DNA from: Miltoncostaea sp963770865
GTDB lineage: Bacteria; Actinomycetota; Thermoleophilia; Miltoncostaeales; Miltoncostaeaceae
Assembly (NCBI GenBank): GCA_963770865.1
Contig: CAVYRD010000018.1
Location: 1 to 64,000, forward strand
DNA length: 64,000 nt
Direction: 5' to 3'
Shown in pieces: positions 40,788-49,268 of the stretch. The translations under genes and the position numbers were made by a program. The notes below the pieces were generated by a model that did no database searches, was not told the DNA's origin, and saw only the letters and a list, made by a program, of their open reading frames with translations. Position 1 is the stretch's first letter. Each line of letters opens with the position of its first letter.

Positions 40788-42169
40788 GAGCGCGCCCCCG
40801 TCCCGGCCAGCGCGCGCGACTCCGCGGCGACCGCCCGCCCGAGCACGTCCGCGAGCCGGTCGATGTCGGCCCGCGACCGGCGCTCGGTGATCGCGACGAG
40901 CAGGCCGTCGGCGTGCTCGGGGTAGTCGTGGCCGAGCGCGTAGCCGGCGTTGACGCCCTCGTCGGCGCAGCGCGCGAGCACCGCCGCTACCGGCGCGTCC
41001 AGCGCCACGGCGAACTCGCGCACGACGGGCGCGTCGTGGAGCGTCCGCACGCCCGGCAGGGCGGCCAGGGTGCGCCGCGCGTAGTCGGTGCGCTGGAGCA
41101 TCAGCTCCGCCAGCTCGACGGCGCCGCGCTTGCCGAGCCAGGCGAGGTGGATGACGCCGGCCAGGGCGTTCAGCACCTGGGCGGTGCAGATGTTGCTCGT
41201 CGCCTTCTCGCGCCGGATGTGCTGCTCGCGGGTCTGCAGCGTGAGGACGAAGCCGCGGCGGCCGTCCACGTCGCGCGTCTCGCCGGCGATGCGGCCCGGC
41301 ATGCGGCGGATGTGGGCCTCGCTGGCGGCGAAGAAGCCGAACGACGGACCGCCGTAGTCGAGGCGGTTGCCGAGCGACTGCCCCTCGCCCACCGCCACGT
41401 CCACGCCGAGCTCGCCGGGCGTGCGCAGCAGCGCCATCGGGAGCGGGTCGCAGGCGCAGACGACCAGGGCGCCCACGGCCTTCGCCGCGGCCACCACCGG
41501 CTCGAGGTCCTCCACCGCGCCGAGGAAGTTCGGCTGCTGCACGATCACGGCGGTCGTGTCGGGGCCGATCCGCCCGGCGAGCGCGGCCGCGTCGGTCACG
41601 CCGCCCGCGAGCGGCGCCTCGACCACGCGTTGGCCGTAGCCGGGCGCCAGGGTGGAGAGCGTGGCGCGGCTGTGCGGGTGGACGCCGCGCGAGACCACGA
41701 CGTCGGGGCGGCCGTTGGCGAGCTTCGCGAGGTAGGCGGCCGCGCCGACGGCCGAGGGGCCGTCGTACACCGAGGCGTTCGACACCGGCAGCCCGGTCAG
41801 CTCCGAGATGGCCGTCTGGTACTCGAACATCACCTGCAGGCCGCCCTGCGAGATCTCGGGCTGGTAGGGCGTGTAGGGCGTGAGGAACTCGGAGCGCTGG
41901 AGGATCGAGTCGATCAGCGCGGGGACGTAGTGGTCGTACATCCCGGCGCCGAGGAAGGTGATCTCGTCCTCCGCGCTGACATTGCGCGCCGCCATCCGGC
42001 TGAGGCGGTCGAAGACCTCCTGCTCGGGCAGCCCGGCCGGCAGGTCGAGCGGACGGCCGAGGCGGACGGCCTCGGGCACCGCGGCGAACAGCTCGTCGAT
42101 CGACGACGCCCCGATGACCGCGAGCATCTCCCGCAGGTCGTCGTCGGTGAGGGAGGTGTAGCGGCTCAC
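40784..42169 (-). CDS. gcvPA: glycine dehydrogenase (decarboxylating) subunit 1
   Basis: The partner subunit of the P-protein. The 461 residues begin YTSLTDDDLREMLAVIGASSIDELFAAVP and show FLGAGMYDHYVPALIDSILQRSEFLTPYTPYQPEISQGGLQ. FEYQTAISELTGLPVSNASVYDG, GEGQSLGNRLDYGGPSFGFFA and LQTREQHIRREKATSNICTAQ are family landmarks. It overlaps gcvH by 4 bp upstream and gcvPB by 4 bp downstream. The split-P arrangement is typical of Gram-positive bacteria and several deep lineages. Confidence 0.95.
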   Translation of the reverse strand: MSRYTSLTDDDLREMLAVIGASSIDELFAAVPEAVRLGRPLDLPAGLPEQEVFDRLSRMAARNVSAEDEITFLGAGMYDHYVPALIDSILQRSEFLTPYTPYQPEISQGGLQVMFEYQTAISELTGLPVSNASVYDGPSAVGAAAYLAKLANGRPDVVVSRGVHPHSRATLSTLAPGYGQRVVEAPLAGGVTDAAALAGRIGPDTTAVIVQQPNFLGAVEDLEPVVAAAKAVGALVVCACDPLPMALLRTPGELGVDVAVGEGQSLGNRLDYGGPSFGFFAASEAHIRRMPGRIAGETRDVDGRRGFVLTLQTREQHIRREKATSNICTAQVLNALAGVIHLAWLGKRGAVELAELMLQRTDYARRTLAALPGVRTLHDAPVVREFAVALDAPVAAVLARCADEGVNAGYALGHDYPEHADGLLVAITERRSRADIDRLADVLGRAVAAESRALAGTGARS

Positions 42170-42564
42170 AGGCCCGCCAGGTACGCGCGGTAGCCCGGCT
42201 CGTCCATCAGGTCGTCGAGCTCGGAGGGGTCGGACAGCTTCACCCGCACCAGCCAGCCCTCGCCGTAGGGGTCCTCGTTCACCACCTCGGGCCGGTCGGC
42301 CACCGCGCCGTTGACCGCCACGACCTCGCCGCTGGCCGGCGCGAAGATGTCGGACACGGCCTTCACCGACTCCAGCTCGCCGTAGGGCTGGTCCTTGGAG
42401 ATCGTGGCGCCGACCTCGGGCGGGTCGTAGTAGACGACCTCGCCGAGGGCGTCCTGGGCGTACCAGGTGATGCCGAAGACGTGCTCGTCGCCGTCGGCCC
42501 TCACCCAGTCGTGCTCGCGGTGGTAGCGGAGGTCGGCGGGGTAGGTCTCGTCGGCGGGGGCCAT
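42166..42564 (-). CDS. gcvH: glycine cleavage system H protein
   Basis: The lipoyl carrier that shuttles the aminomethyl group from P to T protein. The 132 residues show YHREHDWVRADGDEHVFGITWYAQDALGEVVYYDPPEVG. The lipoylation site is the lysine in GELESVKAVSDIFAP. PYGEGWLVRVKLSDPSELDDLM and an YRAYL ending complete it. The ATG at 42564 lies 8 bp behind gcvT. Confidence 0.96.
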   Translation of the reverse strand: MAPADETYPADLRYHREHDWVRADGDEHVFGITWYAQDALGEVVYYDPPEVGATISKDQPYGELESVKAVSDIFAPASGEVVAVNGAVADRPEVVNEDPYGEGWLVRVKLSDPSELDDLMDEPGYRAYLAGL

Positions 42565-42572
42565 CGGCGCTC

Positions 42573-43667
42573 CTATTCCTTCGGGGATGTGGCCACGAGC
42601 GGCCGGCGGGCGGTGCGGGCGGACTTGGGCTTGCCGCGGACGTCGATCTGCAGGTCGTGGTCGGCGGACGCGTAGGCGGCCGGCACGTAGGCCATGCCGA
42701 TGCCGACGTCGAGTGAGGGCGAGAGGGTGCCGCTGGTGACCCGGCCGGCGGCGCGGCCCTCGATGAGCACGTCCTGGCCGGCGCGCGGGATGCCCGGCTC
42801 GGTGAGCGTGAAGATGGCGAGCCGCTCCGGCGTCCCCTCCTCCACCTGGCGGCGCATCACGCCGGCGCCGTAGAAGCGCCCGCCCGCGATGTCGCAGGCC
42901 CAGCGCAGCCCGGCCTCGATCGGCGAGCGCTCGCGCGAGAGCTCCTGGCCGTAGAGCGGGTAGCCCATCTCGAGGCGCAGCGTGTCGCGGGCCACGAGGC
43001 CGGCCGGCTCGGGCGCGACATCGCCGCCCATCAGCGCGTCCCACAGCGCGGGGGCCCGGTCCCACGGGCACATGAGCTCGACGCCCGGCTCGCCGGTGTA
43101 CCCGGTGCGGGCGATCAGGCACGGCACACCGCCGATGACATCCTCGCCGATCTCGAAGTAGCCGAGCGAGAAGGCGGCCGGCGTCGCGGCCAGCGGGCGC
43201 AGGACGTCGGCCCAGCGCGGGCCCTGCAGGGCGAGCATCGCGATCTCGGGCGAGCGGTCGGCGAGGTCGGCGCCGTCCGGCAGGCGGTCGGCCAGCCGGT
43301 CCCGGCAGGCCTCGACGTTCGACGCGTTCACCACCAGCAGGAAGCGGTCGGCCAGCGCATAGACGATGAGGTCGTCGATCACCCCGCCGTCGTCCTCGCA
43401 CATCAGCGTGTACTGACCCTGCCCCGGCCCGATCGCCAGGTCGTTGGTCAGGATCCGCGCGAGCCCCTCACGCGCGTCGGCGCCCGACACCTCGAGCTGG
43501 CCCATGTGGGAGACGTCGAAGACGCCGCAGCGCTCGCGGACCGCGCGGTGCTCGGCCCGGGCGGTCGAGTAGTAGAGCGGCATGTCCCACCCCGCGAAAC
43601 CGCCCATCCGCGCTCCGAGCGCCGTATGGCGGTCGTGCAGAGAGGTGTGCGCCAGGGCGTCCGCCAT
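42573..43667 (-). CDS. gcvT: aminomethyltransferase (glycine cleavage T protein)
   Basis: Releases ammonia and passes the methylene group to tetrahydrofolate. The 364 residues have LHDRHTALGARMGGFAGWDMPLYY, GVFDVSHMGQLEVSG, the folate-binding acid region in RILTNDLAIGPGQGQYTLMCEDDGGVIDDLIVY, ARTGYTGEPGVELMC and RLEMGYPLYGQEL. It is the first gene of the operon and starts about 57 bp below the ftsZ stop, with a hairpin between. No glycine riboswitch fits in that gap. Confidence 0.95.
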   Translation of the reverse strand: MADALAHTSLHDRHTALGARMGGFAGWDMPLYYSTARAEHRAVRERCGVFDVSHMGQLEVSGADAREGLARILTNDLAIGPGQGQYTLMCEDDGGVIDDLIVYALADRFLLVVNASNVEACRDRLADRLPDGADLADRSPEIAMLALQGPRWADVLRPLAATPAAFSLGYFEIGEDVIGGVPCLIARTGYTGEPGVELMCPWDRAPALWDALMGGDVAPEPAGLVARDTLRLEMGYPLYGQELSRERSPIEAGLRWACDIAGGRFYGAGVMRRQVEEGTPERLAIFTLTEPGIPRAGQDVLIEGRAAGRVTSGTLSPSLDVGIGMAYVPAAYASADHDLQIDVRGKPKSARTARRPLVATSPKE

Positions 43668-43699
43668 CCAGGGCCGGACGGTACCACGCCGGTCCGGCC

Positions 43700-43718
43700 G
43701 GGCGCGGGTCCCGCGCCC
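43700..43718. terminator. hairpin between ftsZ and gcvT
   Basis: GGGCGCGGG and CCCGCGCCC form a 9-bp inverted repeat seven bases below the ftsZ stop on the minus strand. It may separate the dcw and gcv transcription units, though there is no T-run. Confidence 0.45.
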
Positions 43719-43724
43719 CGCCGA

Positions 43725-44855
43725 TCACTTCAGGAAGTCGGGGATCTCCAGCGCGTCGTCGGGGATCTCGAAGCCCTTGCGCTCGGACTGCTCAAGGGAG
43801 AGCGGCGGCCGGCTCGGCTCGGGCGCCGCCGGGCGGCGGGCGGCCACCGGCTCGCGCTCGCGCTCGCGGCGGCCGAAGCGCGGCTCCGGCGCCTGGGAGG
43901 CTGCCGGGACGTCGGACCCGTCGAAGCCCGTGGCGATGACCGTGACGCGCAGGGTGTCGCCCGCCCCCTCGTCGATGACCGCGCCGAAGATGACGTTGCA
44001 GTCGTCGTGGGCGGCCTGGCGGATGATCCCTGCGGCCTCGTCGATCTCGAACAGGCCGAGGTCGGCGCCCCCCGTGATGTTGAGCAGCACGCCCGTCGCC
44101 CCGGCGACCGTGGTCTCGAGCAGCGGCGAGGAGATGGCCGCCTTGGCGGCCTCGGCGGCCCGGTTCTCGCCGGAGGCGGTGCCGATGCCCATCAACGACG
44201 CGCCGGCGTCCTGCATGATCGTGCGCACGTCGGCGAAGTCGAGGTTGATGAGGCCGGGCACCGTGATCAGGTCGGTGATGCCCTGCACGCCCTGGCGCAG
44301 GACGTCGTCGGCCATACGGAAGGCGTCGATGATCGACGTGCGCCGCTCGACGACCTGGATGAGGCGCTCGTTCGGGATGACGATCACCGAGTCGACCTGC
44401 TTCTGCAGCTCGGCGATGCCGTCCTCGGCACGGCGGGTGCGCTGGGCGCCCTCGAAGCCGAAGGGCCGGGTGACGACGCCCACGGTGAGCGCGCCCTGCT
44501 CGCGGGCGATCTGGGCGATGACCGGGGCGGCCCCGGTGCCGGTGCCGCCGCCCTCGCCGGCGGTGACGAAGACCATGTCCGCGCCGCGGACGGCCTCCTT
44601 CAGCTCCTCGCGGCTCTCCTCGGCGGCGTCGCGGCCCACGCGCGGGTCGGCGCCCGCGCCGAGGCCCTTCGTGATCGTGCCGCCGATGTGGATCTTCACA
44701 TCGGCGTCGCACATCGACAGCGCCTGCGCGTCGGTGTTGACGGCGATGAACTCCACGCCCCGGACGCCGGCGTCGATCATGCGGTTGACGGCGTTCACGC
44801 CACCCCCGCCGACGCCGATCACCTTGATGACCGCCAGGTAGTTGCTCGTCTCCAC
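43725..44855 (-). CDS. ftsZ: cell division GTPase FtsZ
   Basis: The tubulin-like GTPase that forms the division ring. It has VIGVGGGGVNAVNRMIDAGVRGVEFIAVNTDAQAL, the tubulin signature GEGGGTGTGAAPVIA, and the T7-loop region with GLINLDFADVR. A charged linker follows, then a C-terminal peptide DDALEIPDFLK that would bind FtsA/SepF-type partners. I place the start at GTG 44855 (VETSNYLAVIK), with GGGGGA just upstream, giving 376 residues. An ATG at 44882 is the alternative. It is the last gene of the dcw cluster and has its own promoter and a hairpin-bearing leader. Confidence 0.96.
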   Translation of the reverse strand: METSNYLAVIKVIGVGGGGVNAVNRMIDAGVRGVEFIAVNTDAQALSMCDADVKIHIGGTITKGLGAGADPRVGRDAAEESREELKEAVRGADMVFVTAGEGGGTGTGAAPVIAQIAREQGALTVGVVTRPFGFEGAQRTRRAEDGIAELQKQVDSVIVIPNERLIQVVERRTSIIDAFRMADDVLRQGVQGITDLITVPGLINLDFADVRTIMQDAGASLMGIGTASGENRAAEAAKAAISSPLLETTVAGATGVLLNITGGADLGLFEIDEAAGIIRQAAHDDCNVIFGAVIDEGAGDTLRVTVIATGFDGSDVPAASQAPEPRFGRREREREPVAARRPAAPEPSRPPLSLEQSERKGFEIPDDALEIPDFLK

Positions 44856-44897
44856 CGGAATCCCCCGATCGGCACTGCTCATGCGGTGATACAGGAA

Positions 44898-44920
44898 AGC
44901 CTCGACCGGTGGTCGAGGCT
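44898..44920 (-). terminator. terminator-like hairpin in the ftsZ leader
   Basis: On the minus strand AGCCTCGACC pairs perfectly with GGTCGAGGCT around ACC and is followed by TTTCC. It ends about 43 nt above the ftsZ GTG and lies downstream of the ftsZ promoter. It could act as an attenuator or end ftsQ-derived transcripts. Confidence 0.55.
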
Positions 44921-44978
44921 GTGGCGCCGCCCTTTTCGCCGGATCTGACCTGGCTGAGGCACGGCTTCACCAGCCTGG

Positions 44979-45007
44979 AAACTAGAGACGCTCCCACCCT
45001 CTGTCAA
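44979..45007 (-). promoter_or_regulatory. sigma-70-type promoter of ftsZ
   Basis: TTGACA (45007-45002), 17 bp, then TAGTTT (44984-44979) on the minus strand. It is the best promoter match in the window. Transcription would start near 44972, giving a leader of about 115 nt. GCACA and TGTGC arms lie just above the -35. Confidence 0.7.
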
Positions 45008-45075
45008 GCCGATCTCATGCACAGCTTGAGGGTTGTGCGATCCAACACCCCAAACCCTCCACTCACACATGAGGG

Positions 45076-45870
45076 TCACGGGACGGGTCCGAGGGCGGGG
45101 TTCTCCGGCACCGTCAGGTCGACGTAGGAGGCGGTCGCCTCCTCCTCCGGCGACAGGCTCTCGAGCAGCAGTCCCAGTGCCTCGGCCTTCGCCGCCATGC
45201 GGTCCGGCGAGCCGAGCAGCAGCTCCGGGCCGCCCGTGATGCGCCCCTCCACGAGGCCCTGCGGGGTGAGGTGCAGGGCGCGCACCCGCGCGGCCGCGGC
45301 GGGGGGCGCCGCGGCGATGAAGTGCAGCGGGGCCAGGGCGTCGGCGGGCAGCCGCTGCCCCACCGCCGGCGGTGCCGCGGCGAGGCGCAGCCAGCCCACC
45401 CCGGCGCGGCCCTCCCTGACCCCGAGCACCCGCCCCGCGGGCGACACCAGGACGGCCTGGTCCTCGAACGCGGCGACGGCCGCCGGCTCGGCGGGCACCA
45501 CGCGCACGGACAGCGACCGCGGCCAGCGGCGCACGACGGTGATCGACTCCACCCACGGGAAGGCCGAGGCGGCCCGCTCCATGTCGCCGGTGGCCGGCTG
45601 CAGAACGGTGCCCTTCCCCGCCGCGGCGGTCAGCGCCTTCACGAGCTCCCCGCGGTCCGGGCGGTCGTACCCGGTGACCGCGACCCCGTGCACCGCCACC
45701 AGCGGGCCGGTCGCCATCCAGTAGAGGGCGGCGATCGCCGCCAGCGTCCCGAGCCCGATGACGGCGAGCGAGCGCCGGCGTCGTCCTCGGGCGCGGGCCA
45801 CGGCGCGCCGCCGCTCGGCGAGGGCCGGGTGCGTGCGCGCCCGGGGCGCGCCGGCCGAGGACCCGCTCAC
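45076..45870 (-). CDS. ftsQ: cell division protein FtsQ/DivIB
   Basis: A bitopic divisome protein that links early and late division proteins. The 264 residues have a basic cytoplasmic N-terminus, one membrane segment (about 35-56, SLAVIGLGTLAAIAALYWMA) and a POTRA domain (LVAVHGVAVTGYDRPDRGELVKAL). FtsQ-type ASAFPWVESITVVRRWPRSLSVRVVP and QAVLVSPAGRVLG follow. The GTG start overlaps the murB stop by 4 bp. Confidence 0.88.
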   Translation of the reverse strand: MSGSSAGAPRARTHPALAERRRAVARARGRRRRSLAVIGLGTLAAIAALYWMATGPLVAVHGVAVTGYDRPDRGELVKALTAAAGKGTVLQPATGDMERAASAFPWVESITVVRRWPRSLSVRVVPAEPAAVAAFEDQAVLVSPAGRVLGVREGRAGVGWLRLAAAPPAVGQRLPADALAPLHFIAAAPPAAAARVRALHLTPQGLVEGRITGGPELLLGSPDRMAAKAEALGLLLESLSPEEEATASYVDLTVPENPALGPVP

Positions 45871-46796
45871 GCGGCCTCCCCCAGCGGGGCGTGGACGATG
45901 CCGCGCTCGGGATCGAGGTAGCGCACCTCCGGCGTGAGCACGGGCCCGCCCGCCGCGGCGACGCGGCGGCGGCCCTCGCCCATCAGCGCCAGGACGTCCG
46001 CGGCGCGGCACGCGGGGGACGCCTCGATGAAGTTGGCGTGGACCATCGAGAACCGGGCGCCGCCCACCTCCAGCCCCTTGCAGCCCGCGGCCTCGAGCAG
46101 TCGGCCGGCCGAGTCGCCCGGCGGGTTGGTGAAGACGCTGCCGAAGGTGCGCACGCCCTGCGGCTGGGTCGCGCGCCGGCGGGCGCGGAACTCGGCGAGG
46201 CGGGCGGCGATCGTCTCGGGGTCGCCGGGCGCCAGCGCGAAGCCGGCCGCGGCCACGACCTCGCCCGAGGCGACGGCCGAGCGCCGGTAGCCCAGGTCCA
46301 GGTCGCCGACGCCCACGCGGCGGCGCCCGTCGGGCCCGCAGATGACGGCCCAGCGCAGCACGTGGGCGAGCTCCCCGGCGTGGGCGCCCGCGTTCATCGC
46401 GACGGCGCCGCCGACCGTGCCCGGGATGCTCGCGCCCCACTCCAGGCCCTCGAGCCCGTTCGCCGCGGCGCGCTGCACGGCCCGCGGCAGGGAGGCGCCG
46501 CCGCCGCACCACAGGTCCACGCCGCGGACCGAGATCGAGGTCAGTCGGCCGACCAGCCGAAGCGCGAGGCCGCGGAACCCCTCGTCCGAGACCAGCAGGT
46601 TCGACCCCTTGCCGATGACGGCCACCGGCACCCCCGCGTCGCGGGCCCAGGCGAGCGCCCGCACCACGTCGCGGAAGGAGGCCGCGCGGCACATCCAGTC
46701 GGCGGTCCCGCCCACGCGGATCGTGGTGAGGGGTGCGAGGGGGGCGTCGGTCTCGAGCTCAGGCAGGGCGGTGGCGCGGGTCGCGATCTCCATCAC
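45867..46796 (-). CDS. murB: UDP-N-acetylenolpyruvoylglucosamine reductase
   Basis: Reduces the enolpyruvyl group to form UDP-MurNAc, using FAD and NADPH. The 309 residues show LTTIRVGGTADWMC, VIGKGSNLLVSDEGFRGLALRL, GLEWGASIPGTVGGAVAMNAGAH and GSVFTNPPGDSAGRLLEAAGCKG. GGARFSMVHANFIEA matches the shorter type II MurB. The start region overlaps the murC 3' end by about 38 bp. Two ATG codons in tandem (46796, 46793) are available. Confidence 0.94.
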   Translation of the reverse strand: MMEIATRATALPELETDAPLAPLTTIRVGGTADWMCRAASFRDVVRALAWARDAGVPVAVIGKGSNLLVSDEGFRGLALRLVGRLTSISVRGVDLWCGGGASLPRAVQRAAANGLEGLEWGASIPGTVGGAVAMNAGAHAGELAHVLRWAVICGPDGRRRVGVGDLDLGYRRSAVASGEVVAAAGFALAPGDPETIAARLAEFRARRRATQPQGVRTFGSVFTNPPGDSAGRLLEAAGCKGLEVGGARFSMVHANFIEASPACRAADVLALMGEGRRRVAAAGGPVLTPEVRYLDPERGIVHAPLGEAA

Positions 46797-48159
46797 CGGA
46801 GAGTCTTTCCAGGCGGGACACCAACTCCTGCCCGAGACCGGTGATGTCGCCCGCCCCCATCGTCAGGACGAGGTCGCCGGGGCGGGCCTCGGCCAGCACC
46901 GCGTCGGCCGCCTCGGCCAGGGTCGGGGCGTAGACGGCGCGCGCCGGGGGCGGCACGCGGTCGGCCACCGTGCGGCCGGTGACGGCGGGGTCGGCCGGCT
47001 CGCGGGCGAGGTAGACGTCGGTCACCACGGCCACGTCGGCCGCCCCCAGGGCCTCGCCCAGCTCCGGCCCGAGGGCCCGGGTGCGCGAGGGGAGGTGCGG
47101 CTGGAAGGCCACGATCACGCGGCCCGGGCCGCGCTCGCGGGCGGCGGCCAGGGTGGCGCGGATCTCGGCCGGGTGGTGGGCGTAGTCGTCCACCACCTCG
47201 ACGCCGCCCGCGGCGCCCCGCGGCTCCATGCGCCGTCCCACGCCGGTGAACCCGGCGAGGCGCGCGGCGGCCTCCTCCAGGGGGACGCCGCACCAGTCGG
47301 CGAGGACGAGGGCGCACGCGGCGTTCTCGGCGTTGTGGAGGCCCGGCAGCGGCAACGGCACGTCCACCCGCCGCCCGTCGGCCAGCGCCAGCGTGAAGCC
47401 GAGCGCGCCGCCGGCGCGCTCGACCCGGCAGAACGACCCGGGGGCGTCGCCGACGATCCGCGCCGGGCAGGGCGCCGCGCCGGCGCAGGCCCGCGCGTCC
47501 GCGTCCGGGCCGACGACGAGCACGCCGCCGGCCGGCAGCCGGGCGACGAAGGCGCGGAACACCTCGCGTACCTCGTCGAGGGTCGCGTAGGTGGCGTGGT
47601 GGTCGTGGTCGACGTTCAGGAGGATCGCGGCCTCGGGCGCCAGGTTGAGCAGCGAGCGATCGCTCTCGTCGGCCTCGGCCACGAACCACGGGCCCGTCCC
47701 CCACAGCGCGCCGGTGCCGCGCCCGCCCGGGATCGTGGCGCCGACGCAGGCCGACGCGTCGCCGAGGGCGGCCAGCAGCATGGCGCTCGTCGTGGACTTG
47801 CCGTGGGCCCCGGCCACGGCCAGGCCGCGGCGGCCCTCCATCAGCGCCGCGAGCAGCTCGGAGCGGTGGAGCACCGGCAGCCCGCGCCGCCGCGCCTCGA
47901 CCAGCTCGGGGTTCTCGGCCGCGATGGCCGTGGAGACGACGAGGGCCTCGGCGGCGGCCGGCAGCGCGTCGGCGGCGTGCCCGGCACGGGCGTCGATGCC
48001 GGCCGCCCGCAGGGCCTCGAGCATCGGCGAGTCGTCGCGGTCGGTTCCCGACACGCTCCAGCCGGCCTCGGCCGCCAGCAGCGCCAGGCCGCTCATGCCC
48101 GCGCCCCCGATGCCCACCATGTGGACGGCCCGGGGCCGGGCGGTCGCCGCGCCGCTCAC
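46759..48159 (-). CDS. murC: UDP-N-acetylmuramate--L-alanine ligase
   Basis: Adds L-Ala to UDP-MurNAc with ATP. From GTG 48159 there are 466 residues: HMVGIGGAGMSGLALLAAEAGWSVSGTD, the P-loop AGAHGKSTTSAML, WFVAEADESDRSLLNLAPEAAILLNVDHDHHATY, GLHNAENAACAL and VVDDYAHHPAEIRATLAAARE. The final LVLTMGAGDITGLGQELVSRL is typical. The start overlaps murG by 4 bp. Confidence 0.95.
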   Translation of the reverse strand: MSGAATARPRAVHMVGIGGAGMSGLALLAAEAGWSVSGTDRDDSPMLEALRAAGIDARAGHAADALPAAAEALVVSTAIAAENPELVEARRRGLPVLHRSELLAALMEGRRGLAVAGAHGKSTTSAMLLAALGDASACVGATIPGGRGTGALWGTGPWFVAEADESDRSLLNLAPEAAILLNVDHDHHATYATLDEVREVFRAFVARLPAGGVLVVGPDADARACAGAAPCPARIVGDAPGSFCRVERAGGALGFTLALADGRRVDVPLPLPGLHNAENAACALVLADWCGVPLEEAAARLAGFTGVGRRMEPRGAAGGVEVVDDYAHHPAEIRATLAAARERGPGRVIVAFQPHLPSRTRALGPELGEALGAADVAVVTDVYLAREPADPAVTGRTVADRVPPPARAVYAPTLAEAADAVLAEARPGDLVLTMGAGDITGLGQELVSRLERLSGDGDRDPRHRPA

Positions 48160-49268
48160 CCTCCGCGCCGCCACGGGGCCCGCAGCCGCCGGCGGCGGCC
48201 TCCCCGGCGCGCGATGGCCACCACCTCGTCGGCCACGCGGTCGGCGGCGTCGGGGCGCCCCACGCTGCGGGCCGACTCGGCCATCGCCTCCAGGCGGCGG
48301 CGGTCGGCCAGGAGGGCCCCGACCAGTCCCTGCAGGCGCTCGCCGGTGCAGTCCGCGTCGGGCAGGACGACGGCCGCGCCGGCCTCGGCCAGCCAGCGGG
48401 CGTTCGTGGCCTGGTGGTCGGCCGTCGCCTGGGGGTAGGGCACGAGGATCGACGGGCGGCCGATGGCGGCGAGCTCGAACACCGAGCCCCCCGAACGGGA
48501 GACGACGAGGTCGGCGGCGGCGATCGCCTCGGGCAGGTTGTCGAGCCAGCCCAGCAGGCGGTAGCGCTCGCCCGGGTTGCGGGCCTCCAGCAGCCGCCGC
48601 GCCTCGTCCACCTGGCGTGGGCCGGCGACGTGGAGGACGTCGAACGGCGGGTCGTCGCCGAAGGCCTCGACCGCGGCGATGTTGAGCGTCCGCGCGCCCT
48701 GGCTGCCGCCCACCACCAGGATCACCGTGGCGCCGGGGTCGATGCCGAAGACGCGGCGGCCGACGGTGCGCGTGGCCTGGGCCACCGCGCGGCTCACCGG
48801 GCGGCCCGTGACGACGTACTTCGCGCCCGAGCGCCCGGGGAGCGGGAAGGCGAGCGTCACGCGCCGGGCGAGCGGGGCGGCGAGGCGGTTGGCGACGCCG
48901 AGGTGCGAGTCGGCCTCGGTCAGCAGCAGGGGACGGCGCGTCAGCCACGCCGCGAGGGCGACGGGACCGGCGACGTAGCCGCCGCCCCCGACCACGACGT
49001 CGGTGCGCCGGCGCACCAGGATCCCCATGGCGCGCGGCGTCGCGAGCAGGGCCAGCGCGACGGTCCACAGGTTGCGCAGCGAGAGCCGCCGCACGAAGCC
49101 GCGAAGCGGGATCAGGTCCTCCGGGTAGCCCGCCCGCGTCACCACGCCCGACGCCCCGGTGCCGCGGGCGCCGACGAAGCGGACCTCAGCGCCCCGGGCG
49201 CGGAGCGCGTCGGCCACCGCCAGCGCCGGCATCACGTGGCCGCCCGTCCCCCCGGCGGCGATCGTCAC
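48156..49268 (-). CDS. murG: UDP-GlcNAc:undecaprenyl-PP-MurNAc-pentapeptide transferase
   Basis: Makes lipid II at the inner face of the membrane. It shows VTIAAGGTGGHVMPALAVADAL, DVVVGGGGYVAGPVALAAW, LTEADSHLGVANRLAAPLARRVTLAF, ILVVGGSQGARTLNIAA and DLVVSRSGGSVFELAAIGRPSILVPYP. GTG 49268 fits the family N-terminus (370 residues). A TTG at 49325 gives 19 more residues. Either way it overlaps the 3' end of ftsW, by at least 83 bp, which is unusual and may hide an ftsW frame error. Confidence 0.93.
   Translation of the reverse strand: MTIAAGGTGGHVMPALAVADALRARGAEVRFVGARGTGASGVVTRAGYPEDLIPLRGFVRRLSLRNLWTVALALLATPRAMGILVRRRTDVVVGGGGYVAGPVALAAWLTRRPLLLTEADSHLGVANRLAAPLARRVTLAFPLPGRSGAKYVVTGRPVSRAVAQATRTVGRRVFGIDPGATVILVVGGSQGARTLNIAAVEAFGDDPPFDVLHVAGPRQVDEARRLLEARNPGERYRLLGWLDNLPEAIAAADLVVSRSGGSVFELAAIGRPSILVPYPQATADHQATNARWLAEAGAAVVLPDADCTGERLQGLVGALLADRRRLEAMAESARSVGRPDAADRVADEVVAIARRGGRRRRLRAPWRRGG

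Noticed and set aside
43668..43724. Glycine riboswitch before gcvT
   Set aside because: The gap is only 57 bp and largely a terminator-like hairpin, too short for the aptamer.
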